Assembly: GCA_965149945.1 (NCBI GenBank)
Contig: CBCTTQ010000014.1
Location: 1-49,341 of the forward strand
Direction of reading: 5' to 3'
Source: JAHZFN01 sp965149945
GTDB lineage: Bacteria; Bacillota; Dehalobacteriia; UBA4068; UBA4997
Length of the DNA stretch: 49,341 nucleotides
In this document: piece after piece, positions 1 to 7,243 of the stretch
Numbering within the stretch: position 1 is the stretch's first letter
Layout: every line of letters starts with the position of its first letter
Notes under the pieces: generated by a model
What the model saw: only the letters and a program-made list of their open reading frames with translations
Told to the model about the DNA's origin: nothing
The model's database searches: none
Translations under genes and position numbers: made by a program

Positions 1-46
1 GTTTTTGCAAAAAAGGGTTCACCGCGAAGCCGTCTTCCGCCGAATC

Positions 47-889
47 TCATTTCCGCAGAAACAAAATACCCAATGTGTTGGGGCCGCAATGACTGGAAAC
101 CGTACAACCCGCCACCGTTTCCAATACTTCGTCAAAGGCTTGGTACCGAGCGATTTCTCCTTTCACCGCCGTCACCAGCTTTGGATCACAACCGGTATGG
201 GTCACAAAAATCCGACGGCAATCCAAATCCCGCCGTCCTTCCAAACGGTTCCGTACATATTGACGCACGCAGTTTTCAAAACCGCCACGATACTTTTTGC
301 CTACTTTCATGCCTCCGTCCACCACTTCGATGCAGGGTTTGATTTTCAAAATCCCGGTGGCAAGGGCTGCCACCGACGAACAGCGACCTCCTCGCCGCAA
401 ATACTCTAAGGTATCGATAACAAAGCTGGCTTCCACCCGATCCCGCAGGACTTCCAGACGGCGGACAATGTCTGCCGCCGCCACTCCCTGATCCGCCAAT
501 TCTCTGCCCGCTAAAACCAGCAGACCGCTGCCGGTGGAAAGATTGCGCGTATCCACTACATACACATTGTCAAAGTCCGCCGCCGCTAAAGCGGCGTTCT
601 GACAGGTACTGGAAAATCCCGAACTGATGCTGAAGTGAATCAACGCCTCGCAATCTCCGGCATAACGCGCGAACACCTGATGGTAGTCAGCGGCGTTGAG
701 AGCGCTGGTGCCGCAGACGCCTTGTCCTGATTCCACATAATCAAACACGTCCCGCGGATGAATTTCCACCCCGTCTTTGAACACCTGATCCCCCTTGACG
801 ATGAGCAGAGGAATCAATTCTACACCATATTGTTGTTGCAGTTCCGGCGACAAATCGCAGGTACTGTCCGCTGTTATCATAATCCTCAT
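47..889 (-). CDS. DegV family fatty-acid-binding protein
   Basis: This is a DegV family protein of 280 residues, the usual family length. DegV (FakB-like) proteins bind a fatty acid in a cleft between two alpha/beta domains; many Bacillota FakB proteins present it to the kinase FakA, which is not in this window. Visible family signs are the N-terminal ITADSTCDLS, a GTSALNAADY segment with the conserved threonine and serine, SISSGFSSTCQNA, LEYLRRGGR, and the C-terminal GPNTLGILFL. I chose the ATG at 889 because AAAGGAG stands about 9 bases before it and family members begin at this point; an upstream in-frame ATG would add ten unconserved charged residues. It lies just after an intrinsic terminator that follows fba, so it is either read through or has a promoter I cannot see. 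DegV assignment is sure; the ligand is inferred. Confidence 0.93.
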   Translation of the reverse strand: MRIMITADSTCDLSPELQQQYGVELIPLLIVKGDQVFKDGVEIHPRDVFDYVESGQGVCGTSALNAADYHQVFARYAGDCEALIHFSISSGFSSTCQNAALAAADFDNVYVVDTRNLSTGSGLLVLAGRELADQGVAAADIVRRLEVLRDRVEASFVIDTLEYLRRGGRCSSVAALATGILKIKPCIEVVDGGMKVGKKYRGGFENCVRQYVRNRLEGRRDLDCRRIFVTHTGCDPKLVTAVKGEIARYQAFDEVLETVAGCTVSSHCGPNTLGILFLRK

Positions 890-921
890 ATCCTTCTCCT
901 TTCGAGCGTCTCTTTTCACAG

Positions 922-948
922 AAAAAAGGCACCTCTTTCGGGGTGCCT
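922..948 (-). terminator. Intrinsic terminator after fba
   Basis: On the minus strand AGGCACC and GGTGCCT form a perfect 7-bp stem around an 8-base loop, followed by six T residues. It sits about 30 bases after the fba stop and about 33 bases before the degV start. Confidence 0.85.
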
Positions 949-977
949 GAAAGAAAGTGCCCTGTCACAAACGATGG

Positions 978-1913
978 TCAGGCCTTGCCGGAGCAAAGGA
1001 GCACTTCTCTCATTTTATGCGCCACCACTTCACGGATGGCGGCTCTGCCGTCGCCCAGATACTGTCTGGGATCGAAATGATCCGGATGTTCCGCCAAATG
1101 TTTGCGCACCGAAGCCGTCATCGCCAAACGCAGGTCAGAGTCAATATTGATTTTGCATACAGCCATTTGCGCGGCTTGTTTCAACATTGCTTCCGGCACC
1201 CCGATAGCGTTAGGCATTTGACCGCCGTATTGGTTAACCATCCGCACATACTCTTGCATCACCGAAGAAGCGCCGTGAAGCACAATAGGAAAGCCGGGCA
1301 GACGGCGGCTCACTTCTTCCAAAATATCAAAACGCAACTGGGGTTTGGTGCCGGGCTTAAATTTATAAGCGCCGTGGCTGGTACCGATGGCAATGGCCAA
1401 AGAATCGACGCCCGTTTTATTTACAAACTCTTCCACCTGCGCCGGATCGGTATAGGAAGAATCTTCAGCGCTGACATTGACATCATCTTCCACACCTGCC
1501 AAGCGTCCCAGTTCACCTTCCACTGTCACATTGCGAGCATGGGCATATTCCACCACTTCTTTGGTTACCCGAATGTTTTCTTCAAAGGGCAGCGAGGAAC
1601 CGTCGATCATTACGGAGGTGAAACCGCCGTCAATGCAGGCTTTACAGATTTCAAAATTTTCTCCGTGGTCCAGATGCAGAGCGATATCCAATCCGGAATC
1701 GGCAATGGCGGCTTCCACCAGTTTCACCAGATAAATATGCTTAGCGTATTTTCTGGCGCCGGCGGAAACCTGCAAAATCAGGGGAGCCTGCTCCGCCTTG
1801 GCCGCTTCTATAATCCCCTGAATGATTTCCATATTGTTTACATTGAACGCCCCAATGGCGTAGCCGCCTTCATAGGCTTTTCGAAACATCTCTTTGGTAT
1901 TGACAAGAGTCAT
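978..1913 (-). CDS. fba: Class II fructose-bisphosphate aldolase
   Basis: This 311-residue enzyme belongs to the zinc-dependent class II aldolases that interconvert fructose-1,6-bisphosphate with dihydroxyacetone phosphate and glyceraldehyde-3-phosphate in glycolysis and gluconeogenesis. Visible motifs include LHLDHGENFE (zinc histidine and catalytic aspartate), SVMIDGSSLPFEENI, VEGELGRLAGVED, AIGTSHGAYKF (metal histidine) and LHGASSV with the third zinc histidine, then the phosphate-binding KINIDSDLRLAMT. The start at 1913 has AAAGGAGG seven bases upstream and matches the family start MTLVNTKEM; an in-frame ATG seven codons upstream lacks such support. A cysteine-rich protein gene lies 72 bases upstream on the same strand and may share the transcript. 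A related ketose-bisphosphate aldolase specificity (for example tagatose) is possible but less likely. Confidence 0.95.
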   Translation of the reverse strand: MTLVNTKEMFRKAYEGGYAIGAFNVNNMEIIQGIIEAAKAEQAPLILQVSAGARKYAKHIYLVKLVEAAIADSGLDIALHLDHGENFEICKACIDGGFTSVMIDGSSLPFEENIRVTKEVVEYAHARNVTVEGELGRLAGVEDDVNVSAEDSSYTDPAQVEEFVNKTGVDSLAIAIGTSHGAYKFKPGTKPQLRFDILEEVSRRLPGFPIVLHGASSVMQEYVRMVNQYGGQMPNAIGVPEAMLKQAAQMAVCKINIDSDLRLAMTASVRKHLAEHPDHFDPRQYLGDGRAAIREVVAHKMREVLLCSGKA

Positions 1914-1985
1914 AAGATACCTCCTTTTACCCATTTGTTCTGTATTGTTTGTATTATTTGTATGGTTTGCCTTGCTTTTCGCCTT

Positions 1986-2339
1986 TTACAGAGGAGTGGG
2001 CAGACGGCAATCTTCCGCCGCCAATTTCACCATGCGGGGAGATCCCAAAAAGCCCAGCCCCAGTACCGCCGCGTCACAGGCCAATCCTAACAAAGCGTCT
2101 TCCCGCAGCTCATCCAGATAAAAATAAAATTCATGGGGATCATCACAGCATTTTCCCCAGAGCAGCACATACATCATCCGCTCTTGATCCAGACCGATGG
2201 CGCAGGGATGCCGCCCGCAGACACAGCCGACTTCCAAATCCTCTCCCTTTTTCAGTTGAAACAAGGAGAAGGTTCGGTAGACGATCCTGCCGCAATGGGG
2301 GCAGGCAAAAGCGATGGCTAGATTCGTAGGAATAATCAT
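1986..2339 (-). CDS. Small cysteine-rich protein of unknown function
   Basis: I do not recognise a named family for this 117-residue protein. It begins MIIPTNLAIAFACPHCG, a CPxCG zinc-knuckle-like pair at about residues 13-16, and has a second cysteine cluster CVCGRHPC at about 39-46, so a zinc ribbon is plausible. The rest is acidic and hydrophobic, with FYFYLDELREDALLGL resembling a helix, and no signal peptide or membrane segment is evident. The ATG at 2339 is preceded by GGGAGG at good spacing. It ends 72 bases before fba, which suggests cotranscription, and a GC-rich hairpin lies in its leader. I recall similar CPxCG-starting proteins in other Clostridia, but that is from memory. The gene is probably real because its ribosome site is good and its cysteines are paired; its function is unknown. 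Confidence 0.7.
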   Translation of the reverse strand: MIIPTNLAIAFACPHCGRIVYRTFSLFQLKKGEDLEVGCVCGRHPCAIGLDQERMMYVLLWGKCCDDPHEFYFYLDELREDALLGLACDAAVLGLGFLGSPRMVKLAAEDCRLPTPL

Positions 2340-2359
2340 AACGCCTCCCGCTTATCTAT

Positions 2360-2387
2360 AAAAAATCCCCGGCGGCGTCCCGCCGCC
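2360..2387 (-). other. GC-rich hairpin in the leader of the cysteine-rich gene
   Basis: GGCGGCG and CGCCGCC (2371-2387) form a perfect 7-bp stem with a three-base loop. On the minus strand it is followed, five bases later, by six T residues at about 2360-2365, and the ribosome site of the downstream gene begins a few bases on. It resembles an attenuator or a weak intrinsic terminator before the gene. No upstream minus-strand gene needs a terminator here. Confidence 0.4.
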
Positions 2388-2486
2388 TTATCGATTTTTA
2401 AAAACAAAAACCGATCCTCTTTCTTAATTCCATATCTGAAGAGAAAATCCTGCCGTCGAAAAGATTCTCTCGCCGACAGAAAACTT

Positions 2487-2515
2487 TTGCCTATTTGGCA
2501 ATTTTCTGGTATAAT
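2487..2515 (+). promoter_or_regulatory. Sigma-A-type promoter for the CBS protein
   Basis: A -35 box TTGCCT at 2487-2492 is separated by 17 bases from a perfect TATAAT at 2510-2515, about 59 bases upstream of the start codon. Confidence 0.7.
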
Positions 2516-2573
2516 AATAGTATGTGATGTGTTCACGTGTAAAATGTTAGTCATGAAAGTTGAGGTTGAAATA

Positions 2574-2987
2574 ATGAACATCGCGGTATTATTGAAACCC
2601 AAAATGACTGTTGCTTTTTTGACCGGCGAAAGCACCCTGCGTCAAGGCATGGAAAAAATGCGCTATCACGGATACACAGAGATTCCCGTCACCGACCGAC
2701 AGGGAATTTATCTGGGCACCATCAGCGAAGGCGATTTTCTCTGGTACATTTACGACCGCGGGCAGCTGGACAAAGAAGACATTGAAACGACCACCGTGGC
2801 AACCATCCTCAACACCAGACGTTGTCCCGCCGTGCGCATTGACGCCACCATGCGCGAATTGCTGTATCATGTGGTGGATCAGAACTTTGTGCCGGTGGTG
2901 GACGATCGAGGCGGATTCATGGGCATCGTCACCAGAAAAGACGTGCTGAAATGTTTTGCCAATCCGGAAACCTTCAAAGAGGATTGA
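2574..2987 (+). CDS. CBS-domain-pair protein
   Basis: This 137-residue cytoplasmic protein is little more than two tandem CBS domains. Such pairs usually bind adenine nucleotides (AMP, ATP, c-di-AMP or S-adenosylmethionine) and act as energy or signal sensors. The first half has HGYTEIPVTDRQGIYLGTIS followed by GDFLWYI, and the second has VPVVDDRGGFMGIVTRKDVL, both the typical beta-turn-beta plus helix ending. I start at ATG 2574, where GAGGT lies upstream and conserved sequence begins; in-frame ATGs upstream would add up to 29 poorly folded residues and overlap the promoter. It resembles short DUF294/CbpB-like proteins of Bacillota that bind c-di-AMP, but the ligand cannot be read from the sequence. 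It is a single-gene unit closed by a hairpin terminator. Confidence 0.85.
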   Translation: MNIAVLLKPKMTVAFLTGESTLRQGMEKMRYHGYTEIPVTDRQGIYLGTISEGDFLWYIYDRGQLDKEDIETTTVATILNTRRCPAVRIDATMRELLYHVVDQNFVPVVDDRGGFMGIVTRKDVLKCFANPETFKED

Positions 2988-3341
2988 CACGGAGTTTCCC
3001 ACAGAATTTTGGGCGCCGGCCCCCTGAGCCGATGTCCGCGGGGCAGTAGCGGCGAAATTGCCGAAAAATTCAGAAATCTGCGGAATCAGGAAAACCGGGG
3101 TTGCTCGGCCAAACAATCATCAAACCCAAAGCGAACAAGAAATAAGCTGAAAACCTACGGGAAAGCAAAAATGACTACGGTCGACCAAAAACAATTGAAT
3201 AAACACAAAAGAGACCGGAACATTCCGGTCTCTTTTCGCGTCTTTGATTTTCTCATCATTTGATTTTCCATGGTTGCTTTCTTTTGACGATTTTCGTCGT
3301 TGATGTTTCCCCGCGCGAACGGATCATTTCTTGTCTTTTAC
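2988..3341. other. Intergenic region between convergent genes
   Basis: This 354-base gap lies between the CBS gene and the convergent ABC permease gene. Apart from the terminator at 3207-3236 I see no credible coding sequence. Open frames here lack ribosome sites and conserved features. Confidence 0.6.
3207..3236 (+). terminator. Bidirectional intrinsic terminator
   Basis: AAAAGAGACCGGAA and TTCCGGTCTCTTTT form a perfect 14-bp inverted repeat with a two-base centre. The A and T tracts on either side let it serve both the CBS gene (plus) and the ABC permease operon (minus). Confidence 0.85.
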
Positions 3342-5597
3342 TCAATCTATCAACAGCGCCCGCTCACCGGTGCTGAAATCATCATAAACCACAACATAAG
3401 AAACGCTGGTATCTACCTTATGGAAAGGGGTATAACTCAACGCGTTAACATCGGCGGTTTGCGCCATGACTTCCCTGATGGCGGCGGGATCTGTGATGCT
3501 TTCCGCCAGTTGACCGCTGACAGATTCCTCAAATTCCTCAAACGTCATGGTTTCCCGCGCTTCGGGAGAGTTGAGATAGCGCTGATACAGGGCGCTGTTT
3601 TCTACCGCCGCGTCAACATCGATTCCTCCCGTTCCTTGGTAATAGACTTCGATGCTGTTGATATGCTCCAAACTGTCCCCGAAGAAATCCGCCCCGAACA
3701 GTTCTTCCACCACCGCGATGGTATTGGTGAAAGAAGAATACACGGGATAGGCTCCTTCATAGAAAGGTATCTGATAGTCAGCGTCATTTTCATAAATGTC
3801 CACCGCTTCGGCAATGGTATCGGGCGTCTGCCGCGCGTCGGTGAACAACAGCAGCGATATCTGACCGATAGGAATTTCGTCCCGCATGGTCTCCCCGGTC
3901 AATTGCCGATAGTCTTTCTGATAGGCCTCCACCAGGCGGCGCTGGTCAGCGTCATTCATGGCCGCCGCCCCGTCTAAATCAATGCTGTTGGCTTTGAAAT
4001 TATCCACGCCGTCCACAAAAATCTGTTGGGCAGGCAAATGATTGACGCCGGAATAGCTTTCTTGGTATTGGCTGTCATTAAGAATCGTAATCAGCTGTTC
4101 CTGAATTTCTGATACCGGCAGATTGCTGTACAGGCGGGCTTTACCGTTGCCTGTTTCGTCCGGATTATACACAATGCCCACGCTGACATAGTTCTGTTCC
4201 GCCGGATCGTTCGTATCCAAAACAATCTCTTCCGATAAGGAACCAAAGGAACCAAAAGAATCGGCGGTCGTTCTTGACGCGGTCTCCTCATCGGCGCTGT
4301 TTCGCGCGATGCCTTGCCGCGCGACGGCCAAAACCGCCTCAACGGCAGCAGGGTCGCTGATTCGTATCCGCTGCGGCTCCAATAAATTCGAAGCCTCGTC
4401 ACTGATATAGCCATAACCGGGGTAGCTGTAATCATTGAGTCCGTTGATTTCCAAAAGAACACTGTCTACATCGGCGGTTTCCGGCAGATAGGCGTCATAG
4501 CCGCCCCAGTCTCCCGCCAAATAACCGAAAAACCCGCAGGAGAGCACAGCCACCAATACCACGCCGATCCAACCCCGTTTTACAGCGGCAAATTCCTGCT
4601 CAATCCAAATTTGCAGGAATTGCGAGATGAGTACCGCGCCCGTCACCGCCCCGAAAAACAACCAGGGCAGACTGTTGTTACCGATGGTATAAAACAAATA
4701 AGCAAAGCATACGGTGCCCAAAAACGCCAAAGGCAGACGAACAATGGGTTTGGTGCAGCGGAATACCAACGATTTGCCGGCGGCTTCCGACTTGCGTCGT
4801 TGATAGCACAGCACCGCCAGCGCCAGCGCGGCCAGTCCCGCTACCAGCAGAATCAGGCAATTCAAAAGCCGCAAATCTCCCGTAAAGGTGTTGATGACCG
4901 GAGAGCTGTAAATATAGGCTGTCTTGCCGTCATAAAACGGAGCCCAGAACGTTTGGAAAAATTGCAGATACAAACTTTGACGCAGCAACAACACCAGGGG
5001 TCCCAAGAAGTTCATCACGATCATCAGCAGCAGCGCCATGACAGAGGTGCCGCTCAGCATCATGGCAAACACCATCATGCTGTACAAGCAGAAGAAGGAA
5101 AGCACCAGCCGCAGCGCCAGCAGCGTATACTCTCCCCAAGGGAAGACGCCGCCGTAGCCCAGCCCCGCCACCACACAGGCGTTCAACAAAACACCCAGCA
5201 AAAAAGGAAGCAGGAAAAGCAGGAAACCGGCGCAATAACGAATCGCGAACAAGCGACCCCGTTTCAAAGGCAGGCTGTGGAACAAATCCACCTGCTGCGA
5301 ACGAGTCAAATAATGAAACAGCACAACTCCCGCCAGCACCGCGCCCATCACAACAATAACCGCCGAGCAATTATAAAAAATGGCGCACATATTATCGACG
5401 CCGTTTCGAAGCGCTTCCGCCAATGCCTGTTCGCTTGAGAAACCGTCCGTCAACAGGCCGCGGCGCTGGGTGCTAATGGCGGTCGCCACCGGCATGGAAA
5501 AAATGAAGCCGATTACAGCCAGCACCAACAACCAGAGATTGCGTTTCATGACCGCAAAAATCAGTCTCAAATTAGACGAGGATGTTTTTAATGTCAT
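3342..5597 (-). CDS. ABC transporter permease with long extracytoplasmic domain
   Basis: This 751-residue protein is the membrane subunit of the ABC exporter encoded by this operon. The first roughly 350 residues hold several hydrophobic segments, including about 19-40, 90-110, 130-160, 170-200, 240-260, 290-310 and a last one near VLVAVLSCGFFGYLAG. The remaining roughly 390 residues are hydrophilic and acidic, rich in tyrosine and aspartate, and resemble the C-terminal domain (DUF6449-like) found on YtrA-associated permeases of Clostridia. It overlaps the ATPase gene by 26 bases. GGAGGT before the ATG at 5597 supports that start; an internal methionine at MKRNLWLLV is a possible alternative. 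The substrate is unknown. Relatives are often linked to cell-wall-active peptide sensing or export, which is an inference from the family rather than from this sequence. Confidence 0.85.
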   Translation of the reverse strand: MTLKTSSSNLRLIFAVMKRNLWLLVLAVIGFIFSMPVATAISTQRRGLLTDGFSSEQALAEALRNGVDNMCAIFYNCSAVIVVMGAVLAGVVLFHYLTRSQQVDLFHSLPLKRGRLFAIRYCAGFLLFLLPFLLGVLLNACVVAGLGYGGVFPWGEYTLLALRLVLSFFCLYSMMVFAMMLSGTSVMALLLMIVMNFLGPLVLLLRQSLYLQFFQTFWAPFYDGKTAYIYSSPVINTFTGDLRLLNCLILLVAGLAALALAVLCYQRRKSEAAGKSLVFRCTKPIVRLPLAFLGTVCFAYLFYTIGNNSLPWLFFGAVTGAVLISQFLQIWIEQEFAAVKRGWIGVVLVAVLSCGFFGYLAGDWGGYDAYLPETADVDSVLLEINGLNDYSYPGYGYISDEASNLLEPQRIRISDPAAVEAVLAVARQGIARNSADEETASRTTADSFGSFGSLSEEIVLDTNDPAEQNYVSVGIVYNPDETGNGKARLYSNLPVSEIQEQLITILNDSQYQESYSGVNHLPAQQIFVDGVDNFKANSIDLDGAAAMNDADQRRLVEAYQKDYRQLTGETMRDEIPIGQISLLLFTDARQTPDTIAEAVDIYENDADYQIPFYEGAYPVYSSFTNTIAVVEELFGADFFGDSLEHINSIEVYYQGTGGIDVDAAVENSALYQRYLNSPEARETMTFEEFEESVSGQLAESITDPAAIREVMAQTADVNALSYTPFHKVDTSVSYVVVYDDFSTGERALLID

Positions 5598-6468
5598 AGC
5601 CGGCCACCTCCGTTTCCGAAATAAAGATTTCTTCCAGCGTCAACGGCAGAATTTCCGCGAAAACAGGATTCGCCGTGTAGATTTTTTTCATAATTTCCTC
5701 CCTTTCGCCTCGGGCAATCAGGATGGTGAGAGAGCCCCTCTTTTCTTCTTTGAGCAAAGAAAGCCCCAAAGCAGACAAGTCGGCCTCCCGCGGCAGCACA
5801 CACTGCACCTTATGGATGTTGGTTTTCATATCGTCCAAATCCCGATTCAGCAGAATACCGCCTTTGTGGAGCAGTCCCACATGGTCACAGATGTCTTCCA
5901 GTTCCCGCAAGTTGTGCGAGGCAATGACCGGCGTCAACTGCCGTCCCGCCACTGCCGACGCCAGCAGGCTTTTCACCATCTGGCGCATTACGGGGTCCAA
6001 TCCGTCAAAGGTTTCGTCGCAGAACAGATAATCCGTCCCCGCCGCCAGTCCGCAAATCACCGAAAGTTGCTTTTTCATCCCCTTGGAAAAAGTGTTGACT
6101 TTCCGAGTAGGATCCAAATCAAAACTTTTCAGCAATTGATGAAACTGCTCCCGACTGAACTTGGGATACAAAGAAGCATAAAAACTCGCCATGGTCTCCG
6201 GCGTGGCAGCCGGCAGAAAATACTGATCGTCGGAAATGTAGAACAGGCGTTCTTTGATTCTCGGCTGTTCATACACCTCTTCCCCGTCGATGGTCACACG
6301 ACCGCTGTCCGGCTGCAAAATTCCCGACAACATCCGAAGAAAGGTAGATTTTCCGGCGCCGTTGGTTCCGATCAGCCCAAAAATAGAGCCTTTTTTGATC
6401 TCTGCGGAAAGTTGATCCACCGCTTTGATTTCCTCAAATTGTTTACTGATATTTTCCGCGACAATCAT
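5572..6468 (-). CDS. ABC transporter ATP-binding protein (YtrB/BcrA-like)
   Basis: This 298-residue nucleotide-binding subunit drives the permease encoded just downstream. Visible motifs are the Walker A GTNGAGKST at about residues 34-42, the Q-loop region YISDDQYFLPA, the ABC signature variant NTFSKGMKKQ, the Walker B DYLFCDETFDGLD, and the switch histidine in ASHNLRELEDICD. The C-terminal 80 residues form the extra domain usual in drug and peptide exporters of the BcrA class. Its start codon overlaps the stop of the GntR gene (ATGA), with AGGAGG nine bases upstream, so translation is coupled. The F-S-K-G-M signature differs from the classical LSGGQ but is common in this subfamily. Function as an exporter ATPase is secure; the transported compound is not known. 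Confidence 0.92.
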   Translation of the reverse strand: MIVAENISKQFEEIKAVDQLSAEIKKGSIFGLIGTNGAGKSTFLRMLSGILQPDSGRVTIDGEEVYEQPRIKERLFYISDDQYFLPAATPETMASFYASLYPKFSREQFHQLLKSFDLDPTRKVNTFSKGMKKQLSVICGLAAGTDYLFCDETFDGLDPVMRQMVKSLLASAVAGRQLTPVIASHNLRELEDICDHVGLLHKGGILLNRDLDDMKTNIHKVQCVLPREADLSALGLSLLKEEKRGSLTILIARGEREEIMKKIYTANPVFAEILPLTLEEIFISETEVAGYDIKNILV

Positions 6469-6863
6469 GTTTCATTCCCTCCTTTCGGTGTAGCGGGAGT
6501 TTTCTCCCAAAGTTCCGCCGTCATGTTTTGAAAATCTTCCAGCGAGAGGCCGATGGTTTGGCTTTCCGTCACCAATTCTTCCAGCCGCGTTCGAATCTTT
6601 CCCGCCCGCTCCCGCACAATGCGATCATGGGATTTTGCCAAAAAACTACCCTTGCCGGGGACACTGTAGGTCAGCCCTTTCTTTTCCAATTCAGCATAAG
6701 CTCGCTGGATGGTGTTGGGATTGATGGCGAGCTCCAGCGCCAAAGATCGGACAGAAGGCAGCTGCTGATCCGGCTGCAGCAGCCCCAGCACCGCCAGTTC
6801 CTCGATTTTATCCATAATCTGCTGGTACAAAGGTCGACGGTCTTTGTAATCAATGGTAATCAT
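6465..6863 (-). CDS. GntR-family repressor of the YtrA type
   Basis: This 132-residue regulator has the N-terminal winged helix of the GntR family: ITIDYKDRRPLYQQIMDKIE, then LPSVRSLALELAINPNTIQRAY (recognition helix) and the wing GLTYSVPGKGSFLA. The C-terminal part is a short helical dimerisation region, as in YtrA proteins, rather than a large ligand domain. YtrA-type repressors typically sit first in an operon with an ABC transporter and repress it until a wall-active antibiotic or similar stress appears, and the gene order here fits. The ATG at 6863 has AGGAGG six bases upstream. A promoter and a 9-bp inverted repeat with the expected position for its operator lie upstream at 7100-7172. 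The inducer cannot be deduced. Confidence 0.9.
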   Translation of the reverse strand: MITIDYKDRRPLYQQIMDKIEELAVLGLLQPDQQLPSVRSLALELAINPNTIQRAYAELEKKGLTYSVPGKGSFLAKSHDRIVRERAGKIRTRLEELVTESQTIGLSLEDFQNMTAELWEKTPATPKGGNET

Positions 6864-7099
6864 CGCTCTCCTCCTTTCTGTAAAATTGTCACAGAAAAAG
6901 CGTCGGAAAACGGCAAAACGCCCGGATCTTTCCCTGCTCAGCGCCAAAGACGCTGAACACTATCACAAGGGAAAGCCCTCCTCGGGCGCGCCGTCTCGGC
7001 GGGGAAGCCGCGAGTTGTTGTTGTGAAAAAGGGTCTCTTGGCGGAAAGCGGCTTCCCGCGGCAAACACCGCCTCACGGACAGTCTTTGTCGCTCAGCGC
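6864..7099 (-). other. Long structured leader of the GntR-ABC operon
   Basis: Between the operator and the GntR start there are about 236 bases without a credible gene. The leader carries at least two possible hairpins. GGGAAGCCGC near 7001-7010 pairs with GCGGCTTCCC near 7049-7058, and TCAGCG pairs with CGCTGA near 6939-6957. No T-rich terminator tail follows either one, so their role is uncertain. Confidence 0.4.
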
Positions 7100-7129
7100 T
7101 GTACTAACTGTCCTATGTGTGTTAGTACA
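7100..7129. promoter_or_regulatory. Candidate GntR/YtrA operator
   Basis: TGTACTAAC at 7100-7108 and GTTAGTACA at 7121-7129 form a perfect 9-bp inverted repeat with a 12-base centre. It lies 15-44 bases downstream of the -10 box of the operon promoter, where repressor binding would block transcription. The two-fold symmetry suits a GntR dimer. That the regulator at 6465-6863 binds it is an inference. Confidence 0.6.
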
Positions 7130-7143
7130 CCTGTGCTACCTGT

Positions 7144-7172
7144 AGCATACACCATTTCCCTCAGAAAGTCAA
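7144..7172 (-). promoter_or_regulatory. Sigma-A-type promoter of the GntR-ABC operon
   Basis: On the minus strand TTGACT (7167-7172) is followed after 17 bases by TATGCT (7144-7149). The candidate operator lies immediately downstream. Confidence 0.7.
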
Positions 7173-7199
7173 CATATTTTTAAAAAAAAATCATAGTTT
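7173..7199 (+). promoter_or_regulatory. Candidate sigma-E promoter for spoIID
   Basis: CATATT at 7173-7178 and CATAGTTT at 7192-7199 are 13 bases apart, resembling the mother-cell sigma-E pattern of an ATATT-like -35 and a CATA-starting -10. In Bacillus subtilis spoIID is sigma-E dependent. The A-rich spacer makes chance matches likely, so this is tentative. It touches the divergent promoter at 7144-7172. Confidence 0.4.
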
Positions 7200-7243
7200 T
7201 TTAATAGCTTGTATTTGTTTGAAAAAAACCGTATGGATGGGAG

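Noticed and set aside
957..2090. 377-codon plus-strand open frame
   Set aside because: It is the antisense of fba and the cysteine-rich gene, both of which have conserved motifs and good ribosome sites.
2529..2545. CACGTG-centred parS candidate in the CBS gene leader
   Set aside because: Only the six central bases and a few flanking ones match; five of sixteen positions differ.
4611..5438. 275-codon plus-strand open frame, very rich in glutamine and arginine
   Set aside because: It lies antisense to the ABC permease gene, has biased composition typical of a reverse-complement frame and no ribosome site.
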